A program made the position numbers and the translations under genes. A stretch of 64,000 nt of DNA from Roseateles sp. SL47. GTDB taxonomy: Bacteria > Pseudomonadota > Gammaproteobacteria > Burkholderiales > Burkholderiaceae_C. Position 1 is the first letter of the stretch. The number at the start of each line of letters is the position of its first letter. Positions 39,186-48,263 of this stretch are shown piece by piece. The notes below the pieces were generated by a model, which worked only from the letters and a program-made list of their open reading frames with translations, had not been told where the DNA came from and ran no database searches. Location: the NCBI RefSeq assembly GCF_026625885.1, contig NZ_CP113068.1, positions 6,262,001 to 6,326,000 of the forward strand, read 5' to 3'.

Positions 39186-40610
39186 ATGAGCTGCTCCATG
39201 CTTTTCATCAGTGCTCCGGCCTCCGGCCAGGGCAAGACCAGCATCACCGCCGCCATCGCGCGTTCGGCCGTGCGGCGCGGCCAGCGCGTGCGTGTCTTCA
39301 AGACCGGGCCGGACTATCTGGACCCGATGGTGCTGGCACGCGCCAGTGGACACCCGGTGTATCAGTTGGACCTGTTCATGGGCGGCGAGGACCACTGCCG
39401 CAGCCTGCTCACAACTGCCGCCGCGCAGGCTGACCTGGTCCTGGTGGAAGGGGTCATGGGCCTGTTTGACGGCGCCCCCAGCAGTGCCGACCTGGCGGCG
39501 CGTTTCGGGCTGCCCGTGCTGGTGGTGCTGGATGCTTCGGGCATGGCCCAGACCTTTGCCGCCGTGGCCACCGGCTTGGCCCGCTACCGCAGTGACATCC
39601 ACGTGGCGGGCGTGGTGGCCAACCGGGTGGGTAGCCCGCACCATGCCCGCATGGTGGCGGAAGGCTTGCCGCCGGATCTGCCGCTGGTGGCCGCCCTGCA
39701 ACGCCAGGAAGCACTGAGCCTGCCGGAGCGGCATCTGGGCCTGGTGCAGGCCCTGGAGCTGCCGGACATCGACGCCCGGCTGGACGCCTGGGCCGATGCC
39801 TGGGAGGCAGGCGAGGCGCTGGGCGTGGGGCTGAGCGCCATCCCTCACAGCCAGATCACCCAGTGCGCCGCCCCGCAGACGGATCCCTCGATCAACACCC
39901 GGTTCAGCAGCCCGTCCAGCGCCTCGTCCAGCGCCGCATTCAGCGACCGATTCAGCGCCCCATTCAGCGATCACCCGCTCGCGGAGACACCGCTGAGCGG
40001 CCTCCGCATCGCCGTCGCCCAGGACGCCTGCTTCTCCTTCATCTATCCCGCCAACCTCGACACCTTGCGCGCGCTCGGCGCAGAGGTGCTGTGCTTCTCT
40101 CCGCTGGCCGGGGAGTCGCTGCCGGCCTGCGATGGGCTGTGGCTGCCTGGCGGTTATCCGGAACTGCATGCAGCAGCCCTGCAGCAGCATGTCACCTTGT
40201 TCCCCAGCCTGCGCCAGCATCTGGAAGCCGGCAAGCCGCTGCTGGCCGAATGCGGCGGCATGCTGGTGCTGCTGGACACGCTCACCGATGCCGAGGGCCA
40301 GACGCATTCCATGGCCGGCCTGATGCCTGGCAGCGCGCGGTTGCAGCCCCGGCTGGCCGCGCTTGGCCTGCAGTCGGTGGACTGGCCCGAAGGCGCACTG
40401 CGCGGCCACAGTTTCCACTACTCCACCATGGAGACCCCGCTCACGCCCGTGGCTCGCGCCAGCAATCCCAATGGGGGCCGCACGGCCGAACCGCTCTATC
40501 AGCAGGGCGCGCTGCGGGCGAGCTACCTGCACCATTACTTCCCGTCCAACCCGGCCGCTGTGGCAGCCTTCTTCCAGTCGGTGGATGGCCACCGCGTCCG
40601 CCCGGCCTGA
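39186..40610 (+). CDS. cobB: Cobyrinic acid a,c-diamide synthase
   Basis: Encodes 474 residues. It amidates carboxylates a and c of cobyrinic acid (or hydrogenobyrinic acid) with glutamine and ATP. The P-loop is SAPASGQGKTS. FKTGPDYLDPMVL and EGVMGLFDG are synthetase-domain motifs, and the glutaminase Cys lies in LLAECGGMLVLLD. Between the domains is an unusual Ser/Ala/Phe-rich linker (TRFSSPSSASSSAAFSDRFS). ATG 39186 is chosen; the upstream frame overlaps btuD. Confidence 0.94.
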   Translation: MSCSMLFISAPASGQGKTSITAAIARSAVRRGQRVRVFKTGPDYLDPMVLARASGHPVYQLDLFMGGEDHCRSLLTTAAAQADLVLVEGVMGLFDGAPSSADLAARFGLPVLVVLDASGMAQTFAAVATGLARYRSDIHVAGVVANRVGSPHHARMVAEGLPPDLPLVAALQRQEALSLPERHLGLVQALELPDIDARLDAWADAWEAGEALGVGLSAIPHSQITQCAAPQTDPSINTRFSSPSSASSSAAFSDRFSAPFSDHPLAETPLSGLRIAVAQDACFSFIYPANLDTLRALGAEVLCFSPLAGESLPACDGLWLPGGYPELHAAALQQHVTLFPSLRQHLEAGKPLLAECGGMLVLLDTLTDAEGQTHSMAGLMPGSARLQPRLAALGLQSVDWPEGALRGHSFHYSTMETPLTPVARASNPNGGRTAEPLYQQGALRASYLHHYFPSNPAAVAAFFQSVDGHRVRPA

Positions 40611-40661
40611 TCCGGACGCGTTCTTTCAACCCCCTCTGCAACCCCTGCACCCCGCCCCCCC

Positions 40662-41231
40662 ATGGAAATCGAACAACCGCCCGTCGATCGCGAACGCATC
40701 ATCCCGTCCGGCGAGCGCCGGGGTCTGATCCTGGTTCACACCGGCAACGGCAAGGGCAAGAGCACGGCCGCCTTCGGCCTGGCCTTGCGGGCCCATGGGC
40801 GCGGCAAGCTGGTGAAGATCTACCAGTTCATGAAGGTGCCCAGCGCCCGCTTTGGAGAACATCGGATGTTCGAGACCCTCGGCATTCCCATCGAAGGCCT
40901 GGGTGACGGTTTCTCCTGGAAGAGCAAGGACCTGGAGCATTCGGCTCAGTTGGCGCGGGACGGCTGGGAACGCGCCAAGGCCACCATCGACGCGGGTGAG
41001 CACTTTCTGGTGGTGCTGGACGAGATCATGTACCCGCTCCGGTATGGCTGGCTGCCACTGGAGCCGGTGCTGCAGACGCTGAAGGATCGCCCCTCGCATG
41101 TGCATGTGGTGCTGACCGGCCGCAATGCGCCGCAGGAACTGGTCGACCTGGCGGACACGGTCACCGAGATGACCCAGGTGAAGCATCACTTCACCGCAGG
41201 CGTGCCCGCGCAGCGCGGCATCGAAGATTGA
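40662..41231 (+). CDS. cobO: Cob(I)yrinic acid a,c-diamide adenosyltransferase
   Basis: Encodes 189 residues of the CobO/BtuR/CobP type, which transfers the adenosyl group of ATP to the cobalt atom. The P-loop [11 protein letters not shown] is at about 25-35, followed by [31 protein letters not shown] and [20 protein letters not shown]. It works after cobB and before cbiB. All family motifs are intact. Confidence 0.96.
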   Translation: MEIEQPPVDRERIIPSGERRGLILVHTGNGKGKSTAAFGLALRAHGRGKLVKIYQFMKVPSARFGEHRMFETLGIPIEGLGDGFSWKSKDLEHSAQLARDGWERAKATIDAGEHFLVVLDEIMYPLRYGWLPLEPVLQTLKDRPSHVHVVLTGRNAPQELVDLADTVTEMTQVKHHFTAGVPAQRGIED

Positions 41232-41241
41232 CGCGGAGCAG

Positions 41242-42207
41242 ATGATGACCTCCACCCCCGTGTGGCTCCCGTTGCTGTTGCCCCTGGCCATGCTGGTGGC
41301 GATGGCAGTGGACCGCCTGTGGGGCGAGCCGCCAGTGCGGCTCCATCCGGTGGTGGCCATGGGCCGATATCTGGGCCTGTGGCGGCAGTGGCTGCAGTCA
41401 CGCTCGCCAGGTGGCGCCTTTGTGGGCGGCGCCGTCGCCTGGCTGCTGGGCGCTGCCGTGGTGGTGGGCCTGGCGCTGGGCGCGGAATGGCTGGTCTGGC
41501 ACCTGATCGCCCCCTGGTCCGGCATGGGGCCGATGCTGCTGGCGGCGGGGGTGCTGGGCCTGCTGCTCAAGCCCATGCTGGCCTGGCGCATGCTGCGAGA
41601 GGAAGTGGCGGCGGTGGAAACCGCGCTGGCGCAGTCGTTGGACGCAGGCCAACAGCAGCTCTCGCGCTTGGTGAGCCGGGACACTACGGTGCTGACCGCC
41701 ACCGAAGTGCGTGAAACCGCCATCGAGACCCTCGCGGAAAACCTCAACGATTCGGTGGTGGCCCCGCTGTTCTGGTTTGCGGTGGCGGGCCTGCCGGGAG
41801 CAGCGCTCTATCGCTTTGCCAACACCGCCGATGCGATGTGGGGCTATCGGGGCCCGTGGGAATGGGCCGGCAAATGGGCGGCGCGCGTGGACGACCTCTT
41901 GTCCTATCTGCCTGCCCGGCTGACCGGCCTGATGCTGGTGGCTTGGCGGCCCGGCCTGCTGCGCCCGCTGTGGCGGGAAGCCGGGCAGACGCCGTCGCCC
42001 AATGGCGGCTGGCCGATGGGCGCCATGGCGCTGCGCCTGGATCGGCGTTTGACCAAGCCGGGGCACTATCAACTCCATGCGGCAGGCGCAGCGGTCCAGG
42101 CAGCGGACATGGCCGCCGCCCAGCGCCTGGCCAGCGGGGCCCTGGTGGGTTGTGTGAGTGTCCTGGCCGTCTGGGCGGCCGGCATGAGGGGCCTGACACC
42201 ATGGTGA
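41242..42207 (+). CDS. cbiB: Adenosylcobinamide-phosphate synthase CbiB
   Basis: Encodes 321 residues of an integral membrane enzyme that joins the aminopropanol arm to adenosylcobyric acid. The motif RLWGEPPVRLHPVVAMGRYL is the family signature, followed by TATEVRETAIETLAENLNDS. Several hydrophobic segments are present. Its 3' end overlaps the next gene by seven bases. ATG 41245 is an equally good start. The protein is also called CobD in the aerobic-pathway naming. Confidence 0.95.
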   Translation: MMTSTPVWLPLLLPLAMLVAMAVDRLWGEPPVRLHPVVAMGRYLGLWRQWLQSRSPGGAFVGGAVAWLLGAAVVVGLALGAEWLVWHLIAPWSGMGPMLLAAGVLGLLLKPMLAWRMLREEVAAVETALAQSLDAGQQQLSRLVSRDTTVLTATEVRETAIETLAENLNDSVVAPLFWFAVAGLPGAALYRFANTADAMWGYRGPWEWAGKWAARVDDLLSYLPARLTGLMLVAWRPGLLRPLWREAGQTPSPNGGWPMGAMALRLDRRLTKPGHYQLHAAGAAVQAADMAAAQRLASGALVGCVSVLAVWAAGMRGLTPW

Positions 42208-43517
42208 CCGACGCCACACGCCCTTCCGACCATGGCGGCACCGATGCTGGCCCGCCGGTGCACTACGACTTCTCGACCAATGCGCATCCGCTGGGCCCGC
42301 CCCCGGCGGTGCTGGATGCCGTGCTGGCGGCAGACCGTCAGCGGTATCCCGACCCGACCTACACCGCACTGCGGGCCCATCTGGCCGACTGGCATGCGGT
42401 GAGCGCGGACCGTGTCCTGCCGACCGCTGGCGGCGCGGAAGCCATCCGCCGGATCAGCCTGGCCGCCCTGCTGGCGGGTGTGACACGTGTGTGTGTGCCA
42501 CAACCGGGTTTCGGCGACTACCAGGTGGCCGCACTGACACTGGGACTGGCGGTGGTGGGCTACCGGAATCGCCAGGAGCTGGTTCAGACGATGGACCGCC
42601 CCTGCCTGGTCTGGATCTGCGACCCCTGCAATCCCACCGGCAGCACCCTGAATGCGGCCGACTGGGCCGCCCTCGACGAGGCGCAGCGTGCCTCCGGCAG
42701 CCATGTGGTGGTGGACCAGGCGTATGAGCCGCTGCGGCTGCGGGGTGCTTCGTCCCTGCCGCCGTCGCAGGCGGACCGGCTCTGGCGCCTGATCTGCCCC
42801 AACAAGGCGCTGGGCCTGACCGGCGTGCGGGCGGCCTATCTGCTGGCACCGGTCGTCGACGACTGGCGCCCGCGTGTGCAATCGCTGGCGGCCAGCTGGG
42901 TGCTGTCAGCCGAGGGGGAAGCCCTGCTGCGCGCCTGGGCCCAGTCGGAGGTTCAAGAGGAACTGGCCGAGTCCCACCGCGTGTTGCTCGAATGGGTGCA
43001 GGACCAGCAGTTGCGGCTGGCCACCTGGGGCTTTGAGGCCCTGGCCGGCAGCGTGACGCCGTTCTGGATGGCGCGTCTGCCGGAGTTGGATGCGAGAACA
43101 GACCTGGACCTCGATCCGGCGCTGGATCTGAACCTGGACCTGGGGGCGGTGCGGCAGCTGGTGCTGCCGACGCCCCCTCCGTCTGCCACGCCCCCCAGCC
43201 CACCCTCGCCCTCACCTTCACCTTCACCCATCGCCCCACCGCCCCCCGCTGCGATCCCTGCGATGCAACCCGCTCGCCTGCTACCGACCACACCAGCCGC
43301 TCTGCTGCAGGCCCTGCGCCTGCACGGCATCAAGCTGCGTGACGCCAGTTCCTTCGGCTACCCGGGTTGGGTGCGGCTGTCAGTGCAGACGCCCCAGGCG
43401 CTGCTGGCCCTGATGAGTGCGCTGCATCAGGTGCTGGGCCCTCACCATGTTTCCCGTCGGCGCAGTGAAGCCCCTTCGCTGCCGCCCACCCTTGATTCCC
43501 CGGAGGATCCCGCGTGA
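42201..43517 (+). CDS. cobD: Threonine-phosphate decarboxylase-like aminotransferase (CobD/CobC)
   Basis: Encodes 438 residues; typical enzymes have about 350. It makes aminopropanol phosphate from threonine phosphate with PLP. Visible are YDFSTNAHPLGPPPAV, LPTAGGAEAIRRI, WICDPCNPTGS (PLP site), VVDQAYEPLRL and the Schiff-base Lys in CPNKALGLTG. The small domain carries an extra stretch of about 60 residues. This is first an Asp/Leu repeat (DLDLDPALDLNLDLG), then Pro/Ser-rich (PPSPPSPSPSPSPIAPPPP). The catalytic core is intact. Confidence 0.9.
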   Translation: MVTDATRPSDHGGTDAGPPVHYDFSTNAHPLGPPPAVLDAVLAADRQRYPDPTYTALRAHLADWHAVSADRVLPTAGGAEAIRRISLAALLAGVTRVCVPQPGFGDYQVAALTLGLAVVGYRNRQELVQTMDRPCLVWICDPCNPTGSTLNAADWAALDEAQRASGSHVVVDQAYEPLRLRGASSLPPSQADRLWRLICPNKALGLTGVRAAYLLAPVVDDWRPRVQSLAASWVLSAEGEALLRAWAQSEVQEELAESHRVLLEWVQDQQLRLATWGFEALAGSVTPFWMARLPELDARTDLDLDPALDLNLDLGAVRQLVLPTPPPSATPPSPPSPSPSPSPIAPPPPAAIPAMQPARLLPTTPAALLQALRLHGIKLRDASSFGYPGWVRLSVQTPQALLALMSALHQVLGPHHVSRRRSEAPSLPPTLDSPEDPA

Positions 43518-45184
43518 CCGTCCCCCCCGACACCTGCACCGCAGGCGCTGGTGATTCAGCCCACCACGCTGGCATGGACACACCCGCCCCCATTCGCCCG
43601 GGCACCCGTGGCCGCGCGGTGATGGTGCTGGGCACGACCAGTGGCGCTGGCAAGAGCTTCCTGACGACCGCGCTGTGCCGCTGGTATGCCCGCCAGGGTC
43701 TGCGGGTGGCGCCGTTCAAGGCGCAGAACATGAGCAACAACGCCCGTGTGGTGCCCGGTCTGAACGGGCGCATGGGAGAAATCGGATCCGCTCAGTATTT
43801 CCAGGCCCTGGCGGCACGTGCCCGTCCGGACGTACACATGAACCCGGTGCTGCTCAAGCCGGAAAAGGACACCACTTCGCAAGTGGTGGTGATGGGCGAG
43901 GTGGACGAGGCGCTGACCCGGGCGCCATGGCGCGCCCGCAGCGAATCCCTGTGGGCCCATGCCCGCACAGCGCTGCAGGCACTGCTGGCACAGAACGATG
44001 TGGTGGTGATTGAAGGGGCTGGTTCACCGGCCGAGATCAACCTGCATGCCAGCGATTACGTGAACATGCGCACCGCCCTGGCCGCCGATGCCGCCTGCCT
44101 GCTGGTGAGCGACATCGATCGCGGCGGAGCCTTTGCCCATCTGTTCGGCACGCACCAATTGCTGCCGGTGCATGAGCGTGCCTTGATCCGGGGCTTTGTG
44201 CTGAACCGATTCCGGGGCGATGCCACCTTGCTGGCCCCCGGCCCGGAGATGCTGCAATCCCTCACCGGCGTGCCGACCGTGGCCACGCTGCCGATGTGGC
44301 GCGGCCATGGCCTGCCGGAAGAGGACGGCGTCTTTGACGACCGCAGCACCGGCACCGGCAGTCATTGCCGGGTGGCAGTGGTGGCCTATCCACGCCTGTC
44401 CAACCTGGACGAATTCCAGCCGCTGCGCCAGTTGGACGGGGTGCGCCTGGTGTGGGCCCGCACGCCAGCGGATCTGATGGATGCCGACTGGATCATCCTG
44501 CCCGGCTCCAAGGCGGTGGCGGCGGATCTGGCCTGGCTGCGCGAGCAGCGCCTGGACCGCCGCATTGCCGACCATGCGGCCGCCGGCCGTCCGGTGCTGG
44601 GCATCTGCGGCGGGCTGCAGATGCTGGGCGAGGCCCTGATCGATCCCCACGGCCTGGACGGGAATGCGCCCGGCCTGGGCCTGCTGCCGCTGGTGACGCA
44701 ATTCGAGCGCGACAAGCTGCTGCGCGACACCCAGGCGCAATTCGTCGCTTCGATGACCGGCCCGTGGGCCGCCCTGAGCGGCCTTCAGGCACAGGGTTAT
44801 GAGATTCACCATGGCCGCACGGCTCAGCACCCCTCGCTCGCGGCGGCCACGCCGGTGCTGCAAGATGACCGTGGCGAGGTCATCGGCTGGCAGCAGGGCC
44901 CTGTGCTGGGCCATTACCTGCACGGCATGTTTGAAGACGAGCGCCTGCTCACGGCGCTGTTCCAGCGTCCGGTCCGGCCTCTGGAGCAGGTGTTTGATGA
45001 ACTGGCCGACTATGTGGACCAGCATTTCGCGCCCGGAGTTCTGGCGGGCTTGCTCAACCCTGTGCCCCCCTCCAACGCCCCACCGCCCCTGCCCCTTCTG
45101 CCCCTCCTGCCGGAATGTCCCGCCCCCCATGACATTCCTGCGGCTCCCGATTCCTTACTTCGTCACCGTCATGACCACCGCTGA
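43514..45184 (+). CDS. cobQ: Cobyric acid synthase
   Basis: Encodes 556 residues. It amidates side chains b, d, e and g of adenosylcobyrinic acid diamide. The synthetase motifs are VLGTTSGAGKSFLTTALCRW, PFKAQNMSNNARV and VVIEGAGSPAEINL; the glutaminase Cys is in GICGGLQMLGEAL. GTG 43514 overlaps the cobD stop (gtga). ATG 43574 is an alternative that removes 20 residues. The C-terminal tail is Pro/Leu-rich and overlaps the cobT start by 14 bases. Confidence 0.95.
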   Translation: MTVPPDTCTAGAGDSAHHAGMDTPAPIRPGTRGRAVMVLGTTSGAGKSFLTTALCRWYARQGLRVAPFKAQNMSNNARVVPGLNGRMGEIGSAQYFQALAARARPDVHMNPVLLKPEKDTTSQVVVMGEVDEALTRAPWRARSESLWAHARTALQALLAQNDVVVIEGAGSPAEINLHASDYVNMRTALAADAACLLVSDIDRGGAFAHLFGTHQLLPVHERALIRGFVLNRFRGDATLLAPGPEMLQSLTGVPTVATLPMWRGHGLPEEDGVFDDRSTGTGSHCRVAVVAYPRLSNLDEFQPLRQLDGVRLVWARTPADLMDADWIILPGSKAVAADLAWLREQRLDRRIADHAAAGRPVLGICGGLQMLGEALIDPHGLDGNAPGLGLLPLVTQFERDKLLRDTQAQFVASMTGPWAALSGLQAQGYEIHHGRTAQHPSLAAATPVLQDDRGEVIGWQQGPVLGHYLHGMFEDERLLTALFQRPVRPLEQVFDELADYVDQHFAPGVLAGLLNPVPPSNAPPPLPLLPLLPECPAPHDIPAAPDSLLRHRHDHR

Positions 45185-46217
45185 AGAACTGATTCCCACC
45201 ATTGCGTCGCTGCAGGACAGTGCCCTGGCCGCCCGGCTGCAGCACCGCATCGATCGCAAGACCAAGCCGCTGGGCTCGCTCGGCCGCCTGGAAGACCTGA
45301 TGCTGCGGCTGGGGGTGATCCTGGGCACCGAGACACCCGCGCTGGTGGAGCCGCAGATGATGGTGTTTGCGGCCGACCACGGCATTGCCGCCCACGGGGT
45401 GTCTGCCTTTCCGCCGGAGGTGACCTGGCAGATGGTGGAGAACTTCCTGTCCGGAGGCGCCGCCGTGTCGGTGCTGGCCCACCAGCATGGGCTGGCGCTG
45501 AGCGTGGTGGATGCAGGCGTGAAGCATTTGTTCCAACCGCGCGCCGGCCTGCTGATCGCCAAGATCGCCATGGGCTCAGGGGACATGCTGGCCGGCCCGG
45601 CCATGACCACCGACCAATGCGCCACCGCCGTGGCCGCCGGCAAGACCTTGCTGCAGAAGCGTCCCGGCAATGTGCTGCTGCTGGGTGAAATGGGCATTGG
45701 CAATACCTCGTCGGCGGCGCTGCTGTTGTCGCGTCTGGGGGGATATCCGCTGGTCGATTGCGTGGGCCGCGGTACAGGGCTGGATGATGCGCAGCTCAAG
45801 CACAAGCTGGACGTGCTGACACGCGCCCTGCAGCGCCATCCTCGCGCCACCGAGCCGCTGGCGGCACTGGCTGCGCTGGGCGGCCTGGAGATCGCGATGA
45901 TGGTGGGGGCGGTCCTGCAGGCGGCGCTGGAACGGCGTGTGATCGTGGTGGACGGCTTCATCACCGGTGCCGCCGTGCTGGTGGCCTCGCGGCTGCAACC
46001 GGCGGTGCTGGAGCGTTGCGTGTTTGCCCATCGCTCGCAGGAGGTGGGCCACCGGCTGATGCTGGAATCGCTCAAAGCGCAACCGCTGCTGGATCTGGGC
46101 CTGCGCCTGGGCGAAGGCTCCGGCGCCGCACTGGCCTGGCCGCTGCTGGTGTCGGCCTGCCAGGTGCTGTCCGACATGGCCAGCTTTGACAGCGCCGGGG
46201 TGAGCGACAGGCACTGA
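45171..46217 (+). CDS. cobT: Nicotinate-nucleotide-dimethylbenzimidazole phosphoribosyltransferase
   Basis: Encodes 348 residues. CobT makes alpha-ribazole phosphate, the lower ligand precursor. Motifs: KTKPLGSLGRLEDL, VFAADHGIAAHGVSAFPPEV, GEMGIGNTSSAALLLSRL, and VDGFITGAAVLVA, with HRSQEVGHRLMLE near the end. The catalytic Glu is expected in the C-terminal part (GLRLGEGSGAALAWPLL). It is the last recognised gene of the B12 cluster. cobS and cobC are not in the window. Confidence 0.96.
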   Translation: MTTAEELIPTIASLQDSALAARLQHRIDRKTKPLGSLGRLEDLMLRLGVILGTETPALVEPQMMVFAADHGIAAHGVSAFPPEVTWQMVENFLSGGAAVSVLAHQHGLALSVVDAGVKHLFQPRAGLLIAKIAMGSGDMLAGPAMTTDQCATAVAAGKTLLQKRPGNVLLLGEMGIGNTSSAALLLSRLGGYPLVDCVGRGTGLDDAQLKHKLDVLTRALQRHPRATEPLAALAALGGLEIAMMVGAVLQAALERRVIVVDGFITGAAVLVASRLQPAVLERCVFAHRSQEVGHRLMLESLKAQPLLDLGLRLGEGSGAALAWPLLVSACQVLSDMASFDSAGVSDRH

Positions 46218-46325
46218 CACCGTCATCCTCAACATTGAGGATGCCCTGAGCGTGGCGCGGGCCTCAGGCTTCTTGCTGTGCCGCACCGTACGTCGATACG
46301 GTGTGAAGCCATCTCAGGGAGTGTC

Positions 46326-47315
46326 ATGAAGAGTTCCATCAGCAACCTGGTCCCACGGTTTGAACGGTGGGCTCGGCTCGCGCCGTTGGCCCTTGCGCTG
46401 ACACTGGGCATGGGCTCCGCCCTGGCCCAATTCAACCGACCGCCGGATTCCTTCCAGAGCGTGACGGTGACGGCGGGCGGCAACAGCCAGAGTGATGGAT
46501 CCACCGGCAGCGGCAGCGCACCGTCGTCGGCCTTTGCGGCGGTGATCGGCGGGGGCGCTGGGGAACCTTCCGTCTCCAGCGCCTTTGCCACCACCACCCT
46601 GGGGGTGGGGTCGGTGTCGGGGTCCCTGGGCACGGCCTTCGCCGGCCCGGGGTCCGCGTCCGCACGGGCCGAGGCCTATCTGGGCGACGGGCTGACCCTG
46701 AACGCCAACACCACCGAGGGTGTTGCACGGCTGCACTTCAGCGTGATGCTGCTGGGCACCAGCGAGACGTTCCTGGATTCGACCGCCGTGCCGGGGGGTG
46801 TGCAGGGCAAGGCGGGTGATCTGAACACGCTGTTTGTGCTGGGCATCGATGATCACTTCGCGTCCTGGGACACCTACAAGACACTGAATTACGACGGCTC
46901 GACCCTGCTGGAAAGTTATCAGACCGGCAGCGGGCCGAATGGCCGGACCTATGGGGTGTTCAATTTCGTCGCCGAGCTTCCGCTGGGTTATGAGGTGCCG
47001 CTGGACTTCTACATGCTGCTGACCAGCGATCTGAACGCTGCCGGCATCTCGACCAACGGCGCGGCCTACACCGATGAATCCCCCGGGCTCTATTGGAATG
47101 GCATCTCCCAGGTGACGGCGCGGGACGGCACGGTGCTGGATTACTCGGTGTCGTCGCGCACCGGGGTCAACTATCTGTTGTCGGTGGCCCCGTTGGTGAC
47201 ACCGGAACCAGCCACCTGGCTGCTGGCCCTGGCCGGATTGCTGCCCTTGATGCTCTGGCGGCAGCGGGCGGCACGTGATGCCGCGCAGGCAGCGGAATGG
47301 CCGCAGAACCCCTGA
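46326..47315 (+). CDS. PEP-CTERM sorting-domain protein
   Basis: Encodes 329 residues. A signal peptide (ALALTLGMGSALAQ) is followed by a Gly/Ser/Thr-rich secreted domain of unknown fold. The C-terminal sorting signal has VTPEPATWLLALAGLLPLML and then WRQRAAR, the PEP motif, a membrane helix and an Arg cluster. The exosortase/archaeosortase-like system of many Gram-negative bacteria processes such proteins. No exosortase gene is in the window. The start is ATG 46326, with agggag upstream. Confidence 0.88.
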   Translation: MKSSISNLVPRFERWARLAPLALALTLGMGSALAQFNRPPDSFQSVTVTAGGNSQSDGSTGSGSAPSSAFAAVIGGGAGEPSVSSAFATTTLGVGSVSGSLGTAFAGPGSASARAEAYLGDGLTLNANTTEGVARLHFSVMLLGTSETFLDSTAVPGGVQGKAGDLNTLFVLGIDDHFASWDTYKTLNYDGSTLLESYQTGSGPNGRTYGVFNFVAELPLGYEVPLDFYMLLTSDLNAAGISTNGAAYTDESPGLYWNGISQVTARDGTVLDYSVSSRTGVNYLLSVAPLVTPEPATWLLALAGLLPLMLWRQRAARDAAQAAEWPQNP

Positions 47316-47369
47316 CGAGGGGCGATCGATCGACCGGCGTCCGGACGATCGGCGCAATGACTGGGCACA

Positions 47370-48032
47370 CTAGGTCGACAACCAGCGGCTAATCAGCCGG
47401 GTGTAGCGCGGCATGATCACGTAGGTCATCAAGCCCACCGTGATGGTGGCCACCGACAGGTTGCCGGCCAAGCGCCCCCAGGGGCTGGGCAGCCATTCAT
47501 GGAACTGGGGCGCCAGCCACCCGCCCAGCAGGGACGTGAGCGGAAAGATGACCGACAGGGTCGCCAGCGCCTGCTTGAGTCGGCGTGGGGGCGGCACCGA
47601 CGCGGGTGACTCAAACCAGAATTCGAGGCCGGTCACCGTTTTCACTTCCTCCGGCGCGTCCAGCAGCGGTTGCACCTGCTGCAGCAAGGCTTGCCGCGCT
47701 TCGGAGCCGAACCAGTCCTCGGCATGGGCCAGGGTGTCGAAGTGGATGGTGATGGTGTAGTCCAGCGCACCAGGCCCGGGCGGCACGATCTGCACACCAC
47801 GATGGCCCGGAAAGCGGCCCGCAATCGGGATGACTTCACGCAGCCAGGCCTCGTAGGCGGGGCGGTGGTCGGCGCGCACCCGCTGGCGAATGACGGCAGT
47901 GATCATGTCCGGGCGCGGCAAGGCGCGGGCGGCCACTTGCGGCAGCGCGGCCGTCCGCAGCGACGGCTGGCGGTCGTCCGTGCCGTGGCCGTCGGCGTCA
48001 GGGAGAGTCGGGTTCATCGCCGGATCGTGCAT
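47370..48032 (-). CDS. Antibiotic-biosynthesis-monooxygenase-domain membrane protein
   Basis: From ATG 48032 (MHDPAMNPTLPD) it has 220 residues. Residues from about 45 (MITAVIRQRVRADHRPAYEA, ALDYTITIHFDTLAHAEDWF) form an ABM-like ferredoxin fold. The C-terminal third has two membrane helices (LATLSVIFPLTSLLGGWLAP and LSVATITVGLMTYVIMPRY). This ABM-plus-two-helices layout is found in many uncharacterised proteobacterial proteins. Starts at 48104, 48017 or an internal Met are possible. Function is unknown. Confidence 0.75.
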   Translation of the reverse strand: MHDPAMNPTLPDADGHGTDDRQPSLRTAALPQVAARALPRPDMITAVIRQRVRADHRPAYEAWLREVIPIAGRFPGHRGVQIVPPGPGALDYTITIHFDTLAHAEDWFGSEARQALLQQVQPLLDAPEEVKTVTGLEFWFESPASVPPPRRLKQALATLSVIFPLTSLLGGWLAPQFHEWLPSPWGRLAGNLSVATITVGLMTYVIMPRYTRLISRWLST

Positions 48033-48126
48033 CGGGATCGGCACATCGCCCACCCCAGGATGGAGGAGGCGGGTCTTCCACTGGCGGGGATGCCATTCAC
48101 CCATCCCGCATGCGGCACAGGCCCCG

Positions 48127-48165
48127 ACAACAAAACGGGGACGTCCCGGCTGGGCACGTCCCCGT
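48127..48165 (-). terminator. Terminator-like hairpin downstream of the pectate lyase gene
   Basis: acggggacgt (48135-48144) and acgtccccgt (48156-48165) form a 10-bp stem. On the minus strand it is followed by ttttgttg. It ends the minus-strand pectate lyase gene, 100 bases after its stop. Confidence 0.7.
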
Positions 48166-48263
48166 GGGCTCCACAGTCGGGCACCTCATCGGCATGCCCC
48201 CTCACTGGCGGGCGATGCTGAATTCAGCGCCTGGTTGCAGCGCTGCGGCAACTCAACTGCAGC

